Source: Candidatus Nomurabacteria bacterium | GTDB lineage: Bacteria; Patescibacteriota; Minisyncoccia; Phycocordibacterales; UBA2100 | Assembly: GCA_943359705.1 (NCBI GenBank) | Contig: CALRIB010000026.1 | Coordinates: forward strand, 1-10,678 | Reading direction: 5' to 3' | Length of the DNA stretch: 10,678 nt | Shown here: positions 1-5,831 of the stretch, in pieces | How the letters are laid out: each line of letters opens with the position of its first letter | Position numbering within the stretch: the stretch's first letter is position 1 | Position numbers and translations under genes: made by a program | The notes under the pieces: model-generated | Told to the model about the DNA's origin: nothing | Databases searched by the model: none | What the model saw: only the letters and a program-made list of their open reading frames with translations

Positions 1-428
1 AGCATCGCCTCCGTGAGAACGTGTGCGGAGAGCCGCTCACCGTAGCTCAGAATGTAATCGAGCGCGCCCGGAGAAAGTTCACGCAAAAGCGAAACGCCCG
101 TTATCACCTCACCGAGGTAGCCGAAGAGTGTGCGGATACCCGCCAAGGATTTCTTTTGATTTTTGCGTCCGACAAGCTGACGAATCGTTTCGAGATGTCG
201 CTCCTCGAGTTGGTCGAGAAATGTTTTGTATGAAAAATCTTTCGCCGCAGCGAGATTCGCGATTTTGATGAGCTGGTCGGTGACACCGCTCATGGCCGAA
301 ACGACGACCGCGGCCACTCGCGCGTCTTTCTGCGGTTTTCGCACGATTGCGATGACTTGTCGCATCGCCTCGGCACTTCCCATCGAGGTACCTCCGAATT
401 TAAGGACTTTTATTCGTCGCGAAGCCAT
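1..428 (-). CDS. Aspartokinase, N-terminal part (runs off the left edge)
   Basis: Aspartate kinase phosphorylates L-aspartate to 4-phospho-aspartate, the first step towards lysine, diaminopimelate, threonine and methionine; it is cytosolic. The reverse complement from 428 reads open to the window edge (142 codons). It starts MASRRIKVLKFGGTSMGSAE; KFGGTS, with Lys10, is the nucleotide-binding signature of the amino-acid kinase fold. Near residues 125-140, ISLLRELSP and YGERLSAHVL match the second conserved block, in which the G-E-x-x-S segment helps bind substrate. The C-terminal half of the kinase and any ACT or homoserine dehydrogenase domain lie outside the window, so monofunctional LysC cannot be told from bifunctional ThrA and no symbol is given. 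The start is fixed by the kinase N-terminus and by a promoter ending 10 nt upstream. It follows the editing/pseudo-racemase gene by 42 bp. Confidence 0.93.
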   Translation of the reverse strand, partial: MASRRIKVLKFGGTSMGSAEAMRQVIAIVRKPQKDARVAAVVVSAMSGVTDQLIKIANLAAAKDFSYKTFLDQLEERHLETIRQLVGRKNQKKSLAGIRTLFGYLGEVITGVSLLRELSPGALDYILSYGERLSAHVLTEAM

Positions 429-437
429 AAAGGGGCA

Positions 438-466
438 ACATTAACACATAATTGTCAATCTGTCAA
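438..466 (-). promoter_or_regulatory. Promoter for the aspartokinase gene
   Basis: On the minus strand there is a perfect -35 TTGACA (466-461), a 17-nt spacer and a -10-like TAATGT (443-438), which keeps the three most conserved -10 positions. Predicted transcription would begin about 3 nt before or at the ATG at 428, giving a leaderless or nearly leaderless mRNA. A second TTGACA (458-453) overlaps the spacer but has no -10 at a suitable distance. The -35 begins 4 nt after the upstream stop codon, so the kinase may also be reached by read-through. Confidence 0.6.
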
Positions 467-470
467 AGCC

Positions 471-2156
471 CTACTGTGGGGATTCCAAGGTCTTTCTCGC
501 AATAAGCTCAGCAACCGCTTGCCCGGGCTGCATAAGTATAAGGCGTATCTTTCCAGGTGCATGTGCGGATATTTCTTCCACTTTTGATGCGATTGTCTCG
601 GGATCATTTGACCTGATTACCGCGAACATCTTCCCCGCCTCGTTATCTTGTGCGGCGTATTCTTCTAGCTTCGCGGCAAAGCCCTCAAGCTCCGAAGCGC
701 CAAGGACGACGAGAACATTTTTACCCCTCAGCTCTTGCACCTTGCCCTTCATGCCCTTACGCAACATCTTGTCTAAGATCTTATCGTTATCGAAAAATTG
801 CTCGGGCTTTCCTTCCCCCTTTTTGCAGCTCTCAACAAGCTCTTGAATTAGTCTTCCCACATTTTGATCGCTCGGAATAGTTTTTTCCAAGATAGGCCCA
901 GCAAAGGCGGAACGGTCCTTATCGTATGCGGAGGATAGGCCGAGTAATACCGTTAGGGACATCTCGATGTCGCGGGAGGTCAATTTTTCCAATGTGTCCT
1001 CTAGCGCTTCTTGCGGGCCAACATATTCGATACCCTCAACAGTTCGCAGAATGGGGCCGGCAATACCATGCATGGCCATAGAGCTAAATGTGACAATCGG
1101 ACGAGTACCATCGCGCGCCGCTGACTTCTGCAGGTCTCGAGCTATCTCGGCGACGCGTACGCGCAATTCCGCACCAAATTTATCGGTATCGATGGATCCT
1201 GCCAACGTCGGGTCTGAACTAGTATCAACTTTTGAGACGGAACGGTCGCCAAAGTACGCCTTGGCCTTCTTGAGGCGATCGGTGATGGTTTCGAGAAGAA
1301 ATGCACTGAAATTGAATGTGTCCTTGCCGCTGTCACCTCCGATGACTTTTATAGGTCGTCGCACAAAGACCCGCAATTGCTCCGGGCTTTGACTCACGTC
1401 GGCGACACTGATCGAGCCGGTCATTCGTGTTGCCTTCAGATATCGACGCACATCGAACCCCACGTAAAAACGCTCATCGCCGGAACTCGTAAAAACACGG
1501 TCATCCTGCGGGTAGTCTTTTCCCTCCACCAAATCACCGTCGAATATATGCCGAACCTGAGGCGTGGCCGCAATGAGAGGATTGACCGTGCCGTGGTGTA
1601 CACCGAATTTCTCCAACGTTTCCGCATCCGCCATTTCCAATTTCTCAACCCCGAGCCTTTGTGCAAGCGCAGCCTCATCCACATTTCTATCGCCTCGCAG
1701 GTGAATCATAACTACCCCTTTGTCCGGTGTGGTGAACGCGACGGACTTAAGGATTCGCCACGGCTCCACTCCGGCTTCCTTTAGCTGGTAGTAAGCGTTC
1801 TGGGTATTCTGGTCTATTGTTTGCGGCCGTCCTTTGTATGGACCGATCAAATAATCCGGACCGTACTGGAAGTCATCGTTCTCCGGCGCATCGCGAAGCG
1901 CCCACGTCGGTGATGCCTTATGCGCATCTAATTCTTGCCTCTCCCTTGCAGTGGGGAGCGCGGACGGAAAGAGCGCCGCGAGCCTCTGCGGAGACTGATG
2001 CAAGGCCGGAAGATGCAAGGCCCTAAAAAAACTGTCGATTGCGGTCAATCGCGGAATCGCAGGATCATCCGGCTTCAAACCAAGATCCGTCTGCCACTTG
2101 GGAGGAGCAGTACGGTCAATGTTCCCCCCGCCGCCTGTCTCCATATTCATGGACAT
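471..2156 (-). CDS. Fusion protein: unknown N-terminus, YbaK/ProX-like tRNA-editing domain, degenerate Asp/Glu-racemase-like domain
   Basis: This 561-residue cytosolic protein has no signal peptide or membrane segment. Residues 1-115 are unrecognised and rich in Pro and Ala. Residues 117-245 look like the YbaK/ProX/ProRS-INS editing fold, which hydrolyses mischarged aminoacyl-tRNA: ILKSVAF (Lys137 in the usual catalytic-lysine place), LRGDRNVDEAALAQRLG, then FGVHHGTVNPL for the Gly-rich loop. Residues 330-555 resemble the two halves of an Asp/Glu racemase: SSMAMH (359-363 at the CNTxH site), IPSDQNVGRLIQELVESCKK (427-446) and VVLGASEL (483-490 at the GCTEL site). Both cysteines of the usual proton-transfer pair are absent (Ser359, Ala487), so racemase activity is unlikely. 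The gene starts 15 bp after the asparaginase stop and is probably co-transcribed. The editing assignment is fairly firm, the racemase-like one is by eye, and the substrate is unknown. Confidence 0.7.
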   Translation of the reverse strand: MSMNMETGGGGNIDRTAPPKWQTDLGLKPDDPAIPRLTAIDSFFRALHLPALHQSPQRLAALFPSALPTARERQELDAHKASPTWALRDAPENDDFQYGPDYLIGPYKGRPQTIDQNTQNAYYQLKEAGVEPWRILKSVAFTTPDKGVVMIHLRGDRNVDEAALAQRLGVEKLEMADAETLEKFGVHHGTVNPLIAATPQVRHIFDGDLVEGKDYPQDDRVFTSSGDERFYVGFDVRRYLKATRMTGSISVADVSQSPEQLRVFVRRPIKVIGGDSGKDTFNFSAFLLETITDRLKKAKAYFGDRSVSKVDTSSDPTLAGSIDTDKFGAELRVRVAEIARDLQKSAARDGTRPIVTFSSMAMHGIAGPILRTVEGIEYVGPQEALEDTLEKLTSRDIEMSLTVLLGLSSAYDKDRSAFAGPILEKTIPSDQNVGRLIQELVESCKKGEGKPEQFFDNDKILDKMLRKGMKGKVQELRGKNVLVVLGASELEGFAAKLEEYAAQDNEAGKMFAVIRSNDPETIASKVEEISAHAPGKIRLILMQPGQAVAELIARKTLESPQ

Positions 2157-2171
2157 AGGCTCATTGTATAG

Positions 2172-2675
2172 CTACTTCTGAAGAGTCTCGAATTGACCCA
2201 ATTCTCTGTTCTTTCGGACGTTGTCCCATGTGAATACTGTGGCATTCATGGCCACGTAAACCCTTGCGGGAAGGCGTTGCGCGTTGGCGATTGCAAAGCC
2301 GAGATTGAAGAGCGAGTCTGATCTTTCCATAACGAACGGCTGCATTGCGCCGACGAGTACGACTGTCTTGTCTTTGATACGTTCACCAAGGAATCGCGCC
2401 GTGTCGGCCATTGTGTCGGTGCCGTGCGTAACCACGAGATGCGTTTCATCGCAGGTTTGGCAACGGTTAAGAATCGATTGTCTGTCTGCCTCCGTGAGGT
2501 CATTGGAATCCTTGAGCATGAGCACGTCGACAATCACCACGCTTTTGACGCGTGACTGTTCAAGCATCGCCGGGAGATTCGTGCCTGTCGGAAAGACGGA
2601 CTTAGTAGTCGAGCTATAGGGCTGCGCGGAATCAATGGTACCGCCGGTTACGATGATTCGAACAGCGTCACTCAT
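2172..2675 (-). CDS. One-domain asparaginase (N-terminal catalytic domain only)
   Basis: Asparaginases hydrolyse asparagine to aspartate and ammonia. This protein has 167 residues against about 330 for the two-domain bacterial enzyme, yet the whole set of catalytic motifs of the N-terminal domain is present: TGGTID (10-15, nucleophile Thr13), KDSND (55-59, substrate-binding Ser57), HGTDTM (84-89, Thr86-Asp87 of the second triad), VGAMQP (108-113) and DNVRKN (151-156, Lys155 aligning with the triad lysine of E. coli enzyme II). It ends in a clean TAG right after the domain, so this is a natural short form, not a frameshift: no C-terminal domain is found downstream. The C-terminal domain normally supplies residues to the partner active site, so activity needs testing. 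It lies 13 bp after the DUF5666-like gene and 15 bp before the editing/pseudo-racemase gene, on the same strand. There is no Shine-Dalgarno sequence. Confidence 0.88.
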   Translation of the reverse strand: MSDAVRIIVTGGTIDSAQPYSSTTKSVFPTGTNLPAMLEQSRVKSVVIVDVLMLKDSNDLTEADRQSILNRCQTCDETHLVVTHGTDTMADTARFLGERIKDKTVVLVGAMQPFVMERSDSLFNLGFAIANAQRLPARVYVAMNATVFTWDNVRKNRELGQFETLQK

Positions 2676-2688
2676 GGGAGAAAGTCTA

Positions 2689-3564
2689 TCAGAAATTCAA
2701 GTCGCGGATGATTTCGGCGTCGACTTCGGTGAAGTTGGTCTGGCGGATGGCGCCGTAGAGGCGCACGGTGTCCCCTTCGGCAAAACGCTTAAGGCTTGTC
2801 GTTGCCTTTTTGTTGTTGAGCACGGTCGCTTTCGCTCCGAGATACATCGTGTAATCAGTTCCATCCACAGTGACGATTGCCGTCGCAGGGAGCGTAGTGC
2901 CGGAAATACTTTTGAGCGTGCCCTGGAAATTCCGCGGCTTAAACATGTCTTTGGGCTGGAATATTTCGAGCGCGCGCGCCGTGAGCGTGTTGCTCGGATA
3001 GTCGTAGGTACCGGAGACGGACAGCACCTTATCGCCCACGAGTAGGCCGGTGAAATCGATGGTGCGCGCGCCTTTAATGATGTTGAGCGAGGGTGAGACG
3101 ACGACGGTCGTCGAGCCGAACGTTTTGTTGGGTAAGACAAACGTGAGTGCCTTGCTGGAATCGAAGCTGGCAATCGTCCCCGAGAGGGTTTTAGATTCCT
3201 GCACGAGCGCGGAGTCGCGGATACTCGAAGCCTTGATGATGAGGCTCTCGGCCGCTATTGAGAGCCCGCCTTCCACGTCGAGCACGTGGCCTTCTTTGAT
3301 GTCGGCGACCGTCATCGCCTCCCCGTGATTTTTCGATATGAGCGTCGAGGTGCCGACGAGTACGGCTACTCGGATAAACGCATCGCCCCAGTAGGCTCGC
3401 GTGAACAGGTTGTTGCCCGATTTCTGCAGCACGATAAGACTTTTTGCGGTGAGCGCACCTGCCGGGTCAATGTGTATCTCGGAATTCGTCGCAAACGCGA
3501 GTGCGGGAGTGAGAGCTGCGGAGAACGCAAGCGAGATTACGAGTGCGCGAATATGTGATTTCAT
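2689..3564 (-). CDS. Secreted protein with three DUF5666-like beta repeats
   Basis: This 291-residue protein begins with a signal peptide: basic MKSHIR, a hydrophobic stretch (about 7-23) and likely signal peptidase I cleavage after ALAFA (residue 25). The mature part holds three imperfect repeats, about 28-120, 126-205 and 212-290. Each runs G-x-(I/L) strand, a value-bearing strand, F/K-x-x-x-GD-x-V, then a closing strand with A-x-x-(I/L): compare LVGDKVLSVSG (175-185) with FAEGDTVRLYG (261-271). This is the pattern of DUF5666-type OB/beta-barrel repeats seen in many exported CPR proteins, whose function is unknown. It is first in the minus-strand block and starts from its own extended -10 promoter. 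A role in the cell envelope or outside the cell is likely, and no catalytic residues are evident. It has no LPXTG-like tail, so it is not an obvious substrate of the sortase divergent from it. Confidence 0.8.
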   Translation of the reverse strand: MKSHIRALVISLAFSAALTPALAFATNSEIHIDPAGALTAKSLIVLQKSGNNLFTRAYWGDAFIRVAVLVGTSTLISKNHGEAMTVADIKEGHVLDVEGGLSIAAESLIIKASSIRDSALVQESKTLSGTIASFDSSKALTFVLPNKTFGSTTVVVSPSLNIIKGARTIDFTGLLVGDKVLSVSGTYDYPSNTLTARALEIFQPKDMFKPRNFQGTLKSISGTTLPATAIVTVDGTDYTMYLGAKATVLNNKKATTSLKRFAEGDTVRLYGAIRQTNFTEVDAEIIRDLNF

Positions 3565-3572
3565 ACTGCGGC

Positions 3573-3581
3573 ACTATAGCA
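3573..3581 (-). promoter_or_regulatory. Extended -10 promoter for the DUF5666-like gene
   Basis: The minus strand reads TGC-TATAGT (3581-3573), an extended -10 (TGn plus a 5/6 match to TATAAT). No good -35 lies 16-18 nt upstream, which is usual for extended -10 promoters. The hexamer ends 9 nt before the ATG at 3564, so the transcript would start about 2 nt before it, leaving no room for a ribosome-binding site. Confidence 0.6.
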
Positions 3582-3625
3582 GATGAAGAAAAAAATCGCA
3601 CGCCTATCTACAATTCGATGAATTT

Positions 3626-3653
3626 TTGACACCCATGTGTGCACACCTACAAT
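3626..3653 (+). promoter_or_regulatory. Sigma70-type promoter for the sortase gene; decides the start codon
   Basis: TTGACA (3626-3631), a 16-nt spacer and TACAAT (3648-3653) form a near-consensus promoter. Transcription should begin near 3660. The in-frame GTG at 3637 and ATG at 3652 lie inside the promoter, so the first usable start is ATG 3667. It is divergent from the DUF5666-like gene's promoter, with about 45 bp between the two cores. Confidence 0.72.
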
Positions 3654-3666
3654 GAAACACAACTCC

Positions 3667-4296
3667 ATGGGAACTTCAGTATTCGCGTCTTCAATTGCAG
3701 TAGCAGCCGTTGCCGCTTTTATCGCAGCACATCCGAAGCAACTCAACTACTACGCAGAGCCGCAAGCGTATGTGTCGCAGGCGGCGTTGCATACTGTCGT
3801 GCAGGGTTTCGGGCAAGCATTCACTGCCGAGCTTGCAGCCTTTGCCGCTCCGGACCCGGCGCAGTTCCCCGTGCTCGTGCAAATTCCCTCAATCAAGCTC
3901 GCGGCGCCGATCGAAAACATGGGAGTGAACACAAAAGGCGAGATGGATGCGCCGGACGGCACCGGCCGAGCGGTCGGCTGGTACAAGGACGGCGCCGTGC
4001 CGGGCGCACTCGGGAGCGCGGTCTTCGACGCACACGTCTTTGCAGCTTTTTCAAAATTGCGATTCGTAAAGCCGGGACAAGATATTTTCGTGACCACCGC
4101 GGCGGGCAAGAAACTGCACTTCATCGTTACCGATTCGCGCGTGTACAAACTCGGCGAATTACCGCCGTCCCTCTTATTCGCGCAAAACGATGCGCGCCGA
4201 TTGAATCTCATCACATGTGCGGGCAAGCCGACGAAAGACGGCTCGACCTACGACCACCGGCTGGTCGTGTACACCAAACTCGTCGAGGAATCTTAA
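3667..4296 (+). CDS. Sortase (class E/F-like), membrane-anchored
   Basis: Sortases are extracytoplasmic cysteine transpeptidases that cleave a sorting motif and join the protein to an envelope nucleophile. The 209-residue form has an N-terminal hydrophobic anchor (about residues 4-21), a spacer to about 65, then the sortase barrel: VQIPSIKLAAPIENMGV (71-87), GSAVFDAHV with catalytic His123, LNLITCAG with catalytic Cys184, and YDHRLVVYTKL with the transition-state Arg198. All three catalytic residues are present. The gapless LITC-AG and short HR-LVVY segments resemble class E/F (formerly class D-like) sortases rather than SrtA. No LPXTG-like substrate is visible in the window, so it is probably a housekeeping enzyme or acts on distant genes. 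The start is set by the promoter. The TAA stop directly abuts the TAA of the opposing gene. Confidence 0.88.
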   Translation: MGTSVFASSIAVAAVAAFIAAHPKQLNYYAEPQAYVSQAALHTVVQGFGQAFTAELAAFAAPDPAQFPVLVQIPSIKLAAPIENMGVNTKGEMDAPDGTGRAVGWYKDGAVPGALGSAVFDAHVFAAFSKLRFVKPGQDIFVTTAAGKKLHFIVTDSRVYKLGELPPSLLFAQNDARRLNLITCAGKPTKDGSTYDHRLVVYTKLVEES

Positions 4297-4857
4297 TTAC
4301 GGTTTTCTACGCAGAAGAAAAGCGGTCGTGAGTGAATTCATGACAATCATCGCAAGCGAGTGCAGCATAGTGGCCACGTTGTAGGCTTCGAGCGAGAAAA
4401 GCGCGAGTGAGTGTCGTAGCACGTTGCTCGAGTAGAGTATCGGCGATTCCGTTTGAGGCTCCTGCCACGCCTTCCGCAGCGTGGGAGCAAAGCCAAACAC
4501 GTCTATCGTAACGACGATTATGACCGAGAGTGTCGGGTCTTTCGTGAGGTACCACGGGATGAGACCGAGAAGTGCCGTTATCAGAAAGAAGGTGTCGAGC
4601 TTCGTCGTGCGTTTAAATCCGAAGCGAAGCGAGAGAAGAAAAATAATGAGCGTAAAAATCTCGGATGCGGCTGTCGGGATGACGCCAACCCCCGCGCCCT
4701 TTGCCAGCTGTCCGAAAAAAACGGTGCCCGATACGATAGTCCAAACGAACCACGTGTACGCATGCGGCTGCACTCTACCCTTCAAGACATCGATAACGTA
4801 CGGCACGTTGCCGGCGATTGCGATGCATGCAGCGACGATGGCGAACGCTTCTTTCAT
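4297..4857 (-). CDS. Integral membrane protein with PQ-loop/SWEET-like repeats
   Basis: This 186-residue polytopic protein has about six to seven hydrophobic segments (roughly 4-24, 33-51, 60-78, 88-103, 108-124, 148-165 and 166-182). Two similar stretches look like a tandem repeat: NVPYVIDVLKGRVQPHAYTW (17-36) and FAPTLRKAWQEPQTESPILY (123-142), each with a Pro in a helix, a basic loop and an aromatic turn. That layout is typical of PQ-loop/SemiSWEET-like carriers, though the canonical PQ dipeptide is not cleanly placed, so the assignment is tentative and the substrate unknown. It starts 16 bp after the VIT transporter stop on the same strand, with no promoter or Shine-Dalgarno sequence, so it is probably co-transcribed and reached by reinitiation. 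Its stop abuts the sortase stop. Confidence 0.7.
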   Translation of the reverse strand: MKEAFAIVAACIAIAGNVPYVIDVLKGRVQPHAYTWFVWTIVSGTVFFGQLAKGAGVGVIPTAASEIFTLIIFLLSLRFGFKRTTKLDTFFLITALLGLIPWYLTKDPTLSVIIVVTIDVFGFAPTLRKAWQEPQTESPILYSSNVLRHSLALFSLEAYNVATMLHSLAMIVMNSLTTAFLLRRKP

Positions 4858-4873
4858 TCTCTAAGCGTAGCAT

Positions 4874-5575
4874 CTAAATACCGATGACGCCGAAAAGCTT
4901 TCCTATGCCGTACGTAATTGCCATTGCCGCGACACCGCCGGCAAGCACGCGAAGTGTGGCAGGAAGTTTCTTGGCTCCTCCTACCTGCGCGCTAAGACTG
5001 CCGGTGACGGCCAGTGCGATGAGGACAGCGACGAACGTAACGGGTATACGAAGTTCCGTGGGCGCGAACGCGATGGCAATGAGCGGTATGACGGCGCCGG
5101 AGAGGAACGCCCCCGCGGAAGCAAAAGCGGCGTGCCAGGGATTGGTGAGATTGCTCGGGTCGATGTGGAGCTCGGCTTCAGCGTGCGCGGCAAACGCGTC
5201 GTGATGCGTCAGCTCTTCGGCCACTTTGTGCGCGGTCTCTTTGGTAAGACCTTTGCGCTCGTAGATGCGTGCGAGTTCTGCAAGTTCCTCTTCGGGCACG
5301 GTAGCGAGTTCCCTCCTTTCCTTTTCAAGCAGCGCCTCCTCCGTATCACGCTGCGTACTTACCGATACGTACTCCCCCACGGCCATAGAGAGCGACCCCG
5401 CGGCGAGACCGGCTACACCGGCAGTAATGATGAACCCGAGCGAGTCGGACGCACCGGCAACACCGAAAATGATTCCGGCCACCGACACGATACCGTCGTT
5501 GGCGCCCAAGACGGCGGCGCGGAGCCAATTTAATTTCGGACCCGGTCGCTCGTGTGATTCGTGGTGGACGAACAT
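4874..5575 (-). CDS. VIT1/CCC1-family Fe2+/Mn2+ transporter
   Basis: VIT1/CCC1 proteins move Fe2+ or Mn2+ out of the cytosol by proton antiport. The 233 residues show the family order: first helix with AVLGANDGIVSVAGIIFGVA (21-40, conserved Asp27), second helix ending SLSMAVGEYVSVSTQRDTEE (61-80), then a long charged cytosolic segment (about 76-140) rich in Glu and His (EEALLEKERREL, EEELAELARIYERKG, ELTHHDAFAAHAEAELHI) that forms the metal-binding domain, and three more helices (about 148-172, 176-196 and 206-230). The length is normal and all expected regions are present. It lies 12 bp after the GIY-YIG gene and 16 bp before the PQ-loop-like gene. It has no Shine-Dalgarno sequence and no metal-responsive site (Fur or MntR box, manganese riboswitch) that I can see. 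Confidence 0.93.
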   Translation of the reverse strand: MFVHHESHERPGPKLNWLRAAVLGANDGIVSVAGIIFGVAGASDSLGFIITAGVAGLAAGSLSMAVGEYVSVSTQRDTEEALLEKERRELATVPEEELAELARIYERKGLTKETAHKVAEELTHHDAFAAHAEAELHIDPSNLTNPWHAAFASAGAFLSGAVIPLIAIAFAPTELRIPVTFVAVLIALAVTGSLSAQVGGAKKLPATLRVLAGGVAAMAITYGIGKLFGVIGI

Positions 5576-5587
5576 GCGCCCAGCCTA

Positions 5588-5827
5588 TCACATTCGTAGT
5601 AATTCCAGCTTCTTCTTTCGCGGCCATTTCTTTATCTCGGCTTCGCGTTTGAGTGCAATGCTGCGGCTCTTCGCCTGTTCCGAATACAGGATGCGGCGTG
5701 CACCCTTCGCGCGTGTGTAATGCCCGCCGACTCCTTTCTTGTGCTCTGCAAGCCGCCGTGCGACATCGGTGGTTATACCGGTATACAGCGAACCGTCTTT
5801 GCATTCGAGAAGGTAGACGAAATACAT
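5588..5827 (-). CDS. Small GIY-YIG domain protein (UPF0213-like)
   Basis: This is a 79-residue stand-alone GIY-YIG nuclease-fold protein of the UPF0213/YhbQ type. It starts MYFVYLLECKDGSLYTGITT, where FVY and YTG stand for the GIY and YIG elements, followed by the conserved Arg24 in DVARRLAEH and the catalytic-type Glu62 in ALKREAEIKKW; a basic tail follows. Such proteins are thought to cut or bind DNA, but the cellular role of this subgroup is not settled. An ATG 30 nt upstream (5857) would add ten unconserved residues and overlap the ABC-F gene. The start at 5827 gives the family's usual N-terminus and sits 4 bp after the ABC-F stop, which fits translational coupling. It is followed 12 bp later by the VIT transporter. 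Confidence 0.88.
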   Translation of the reverse strand: MYFVYLLECKDGSLYTGITTDVARRLAEHKKGVGGHYTRAKGARRILYSEQAKSRSIALKREAEIKKWPRKKKLELLRM

Positions 5828-5831
5828 GCGA

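Noticed and set aside
967..1784. Plus-strand open frames antisense to the editing/pseudo-racemase gene
   Set aside because: Composition of shadow frames; the minus strand carries the recognisable YbaK-like motifs.
4304..4322. Imperfect T-rich/A-rich inverted repeat near the convergent stops
   Set aside because: No GC core, and it lies within the coding end of the PQ-loop-like gene.
3639..4331. Second long plus-strand frame over the sortase
   Set aside because: Arg/Cys-rich shadow of the sortase frame; it starts inside the promoter and has no motif.
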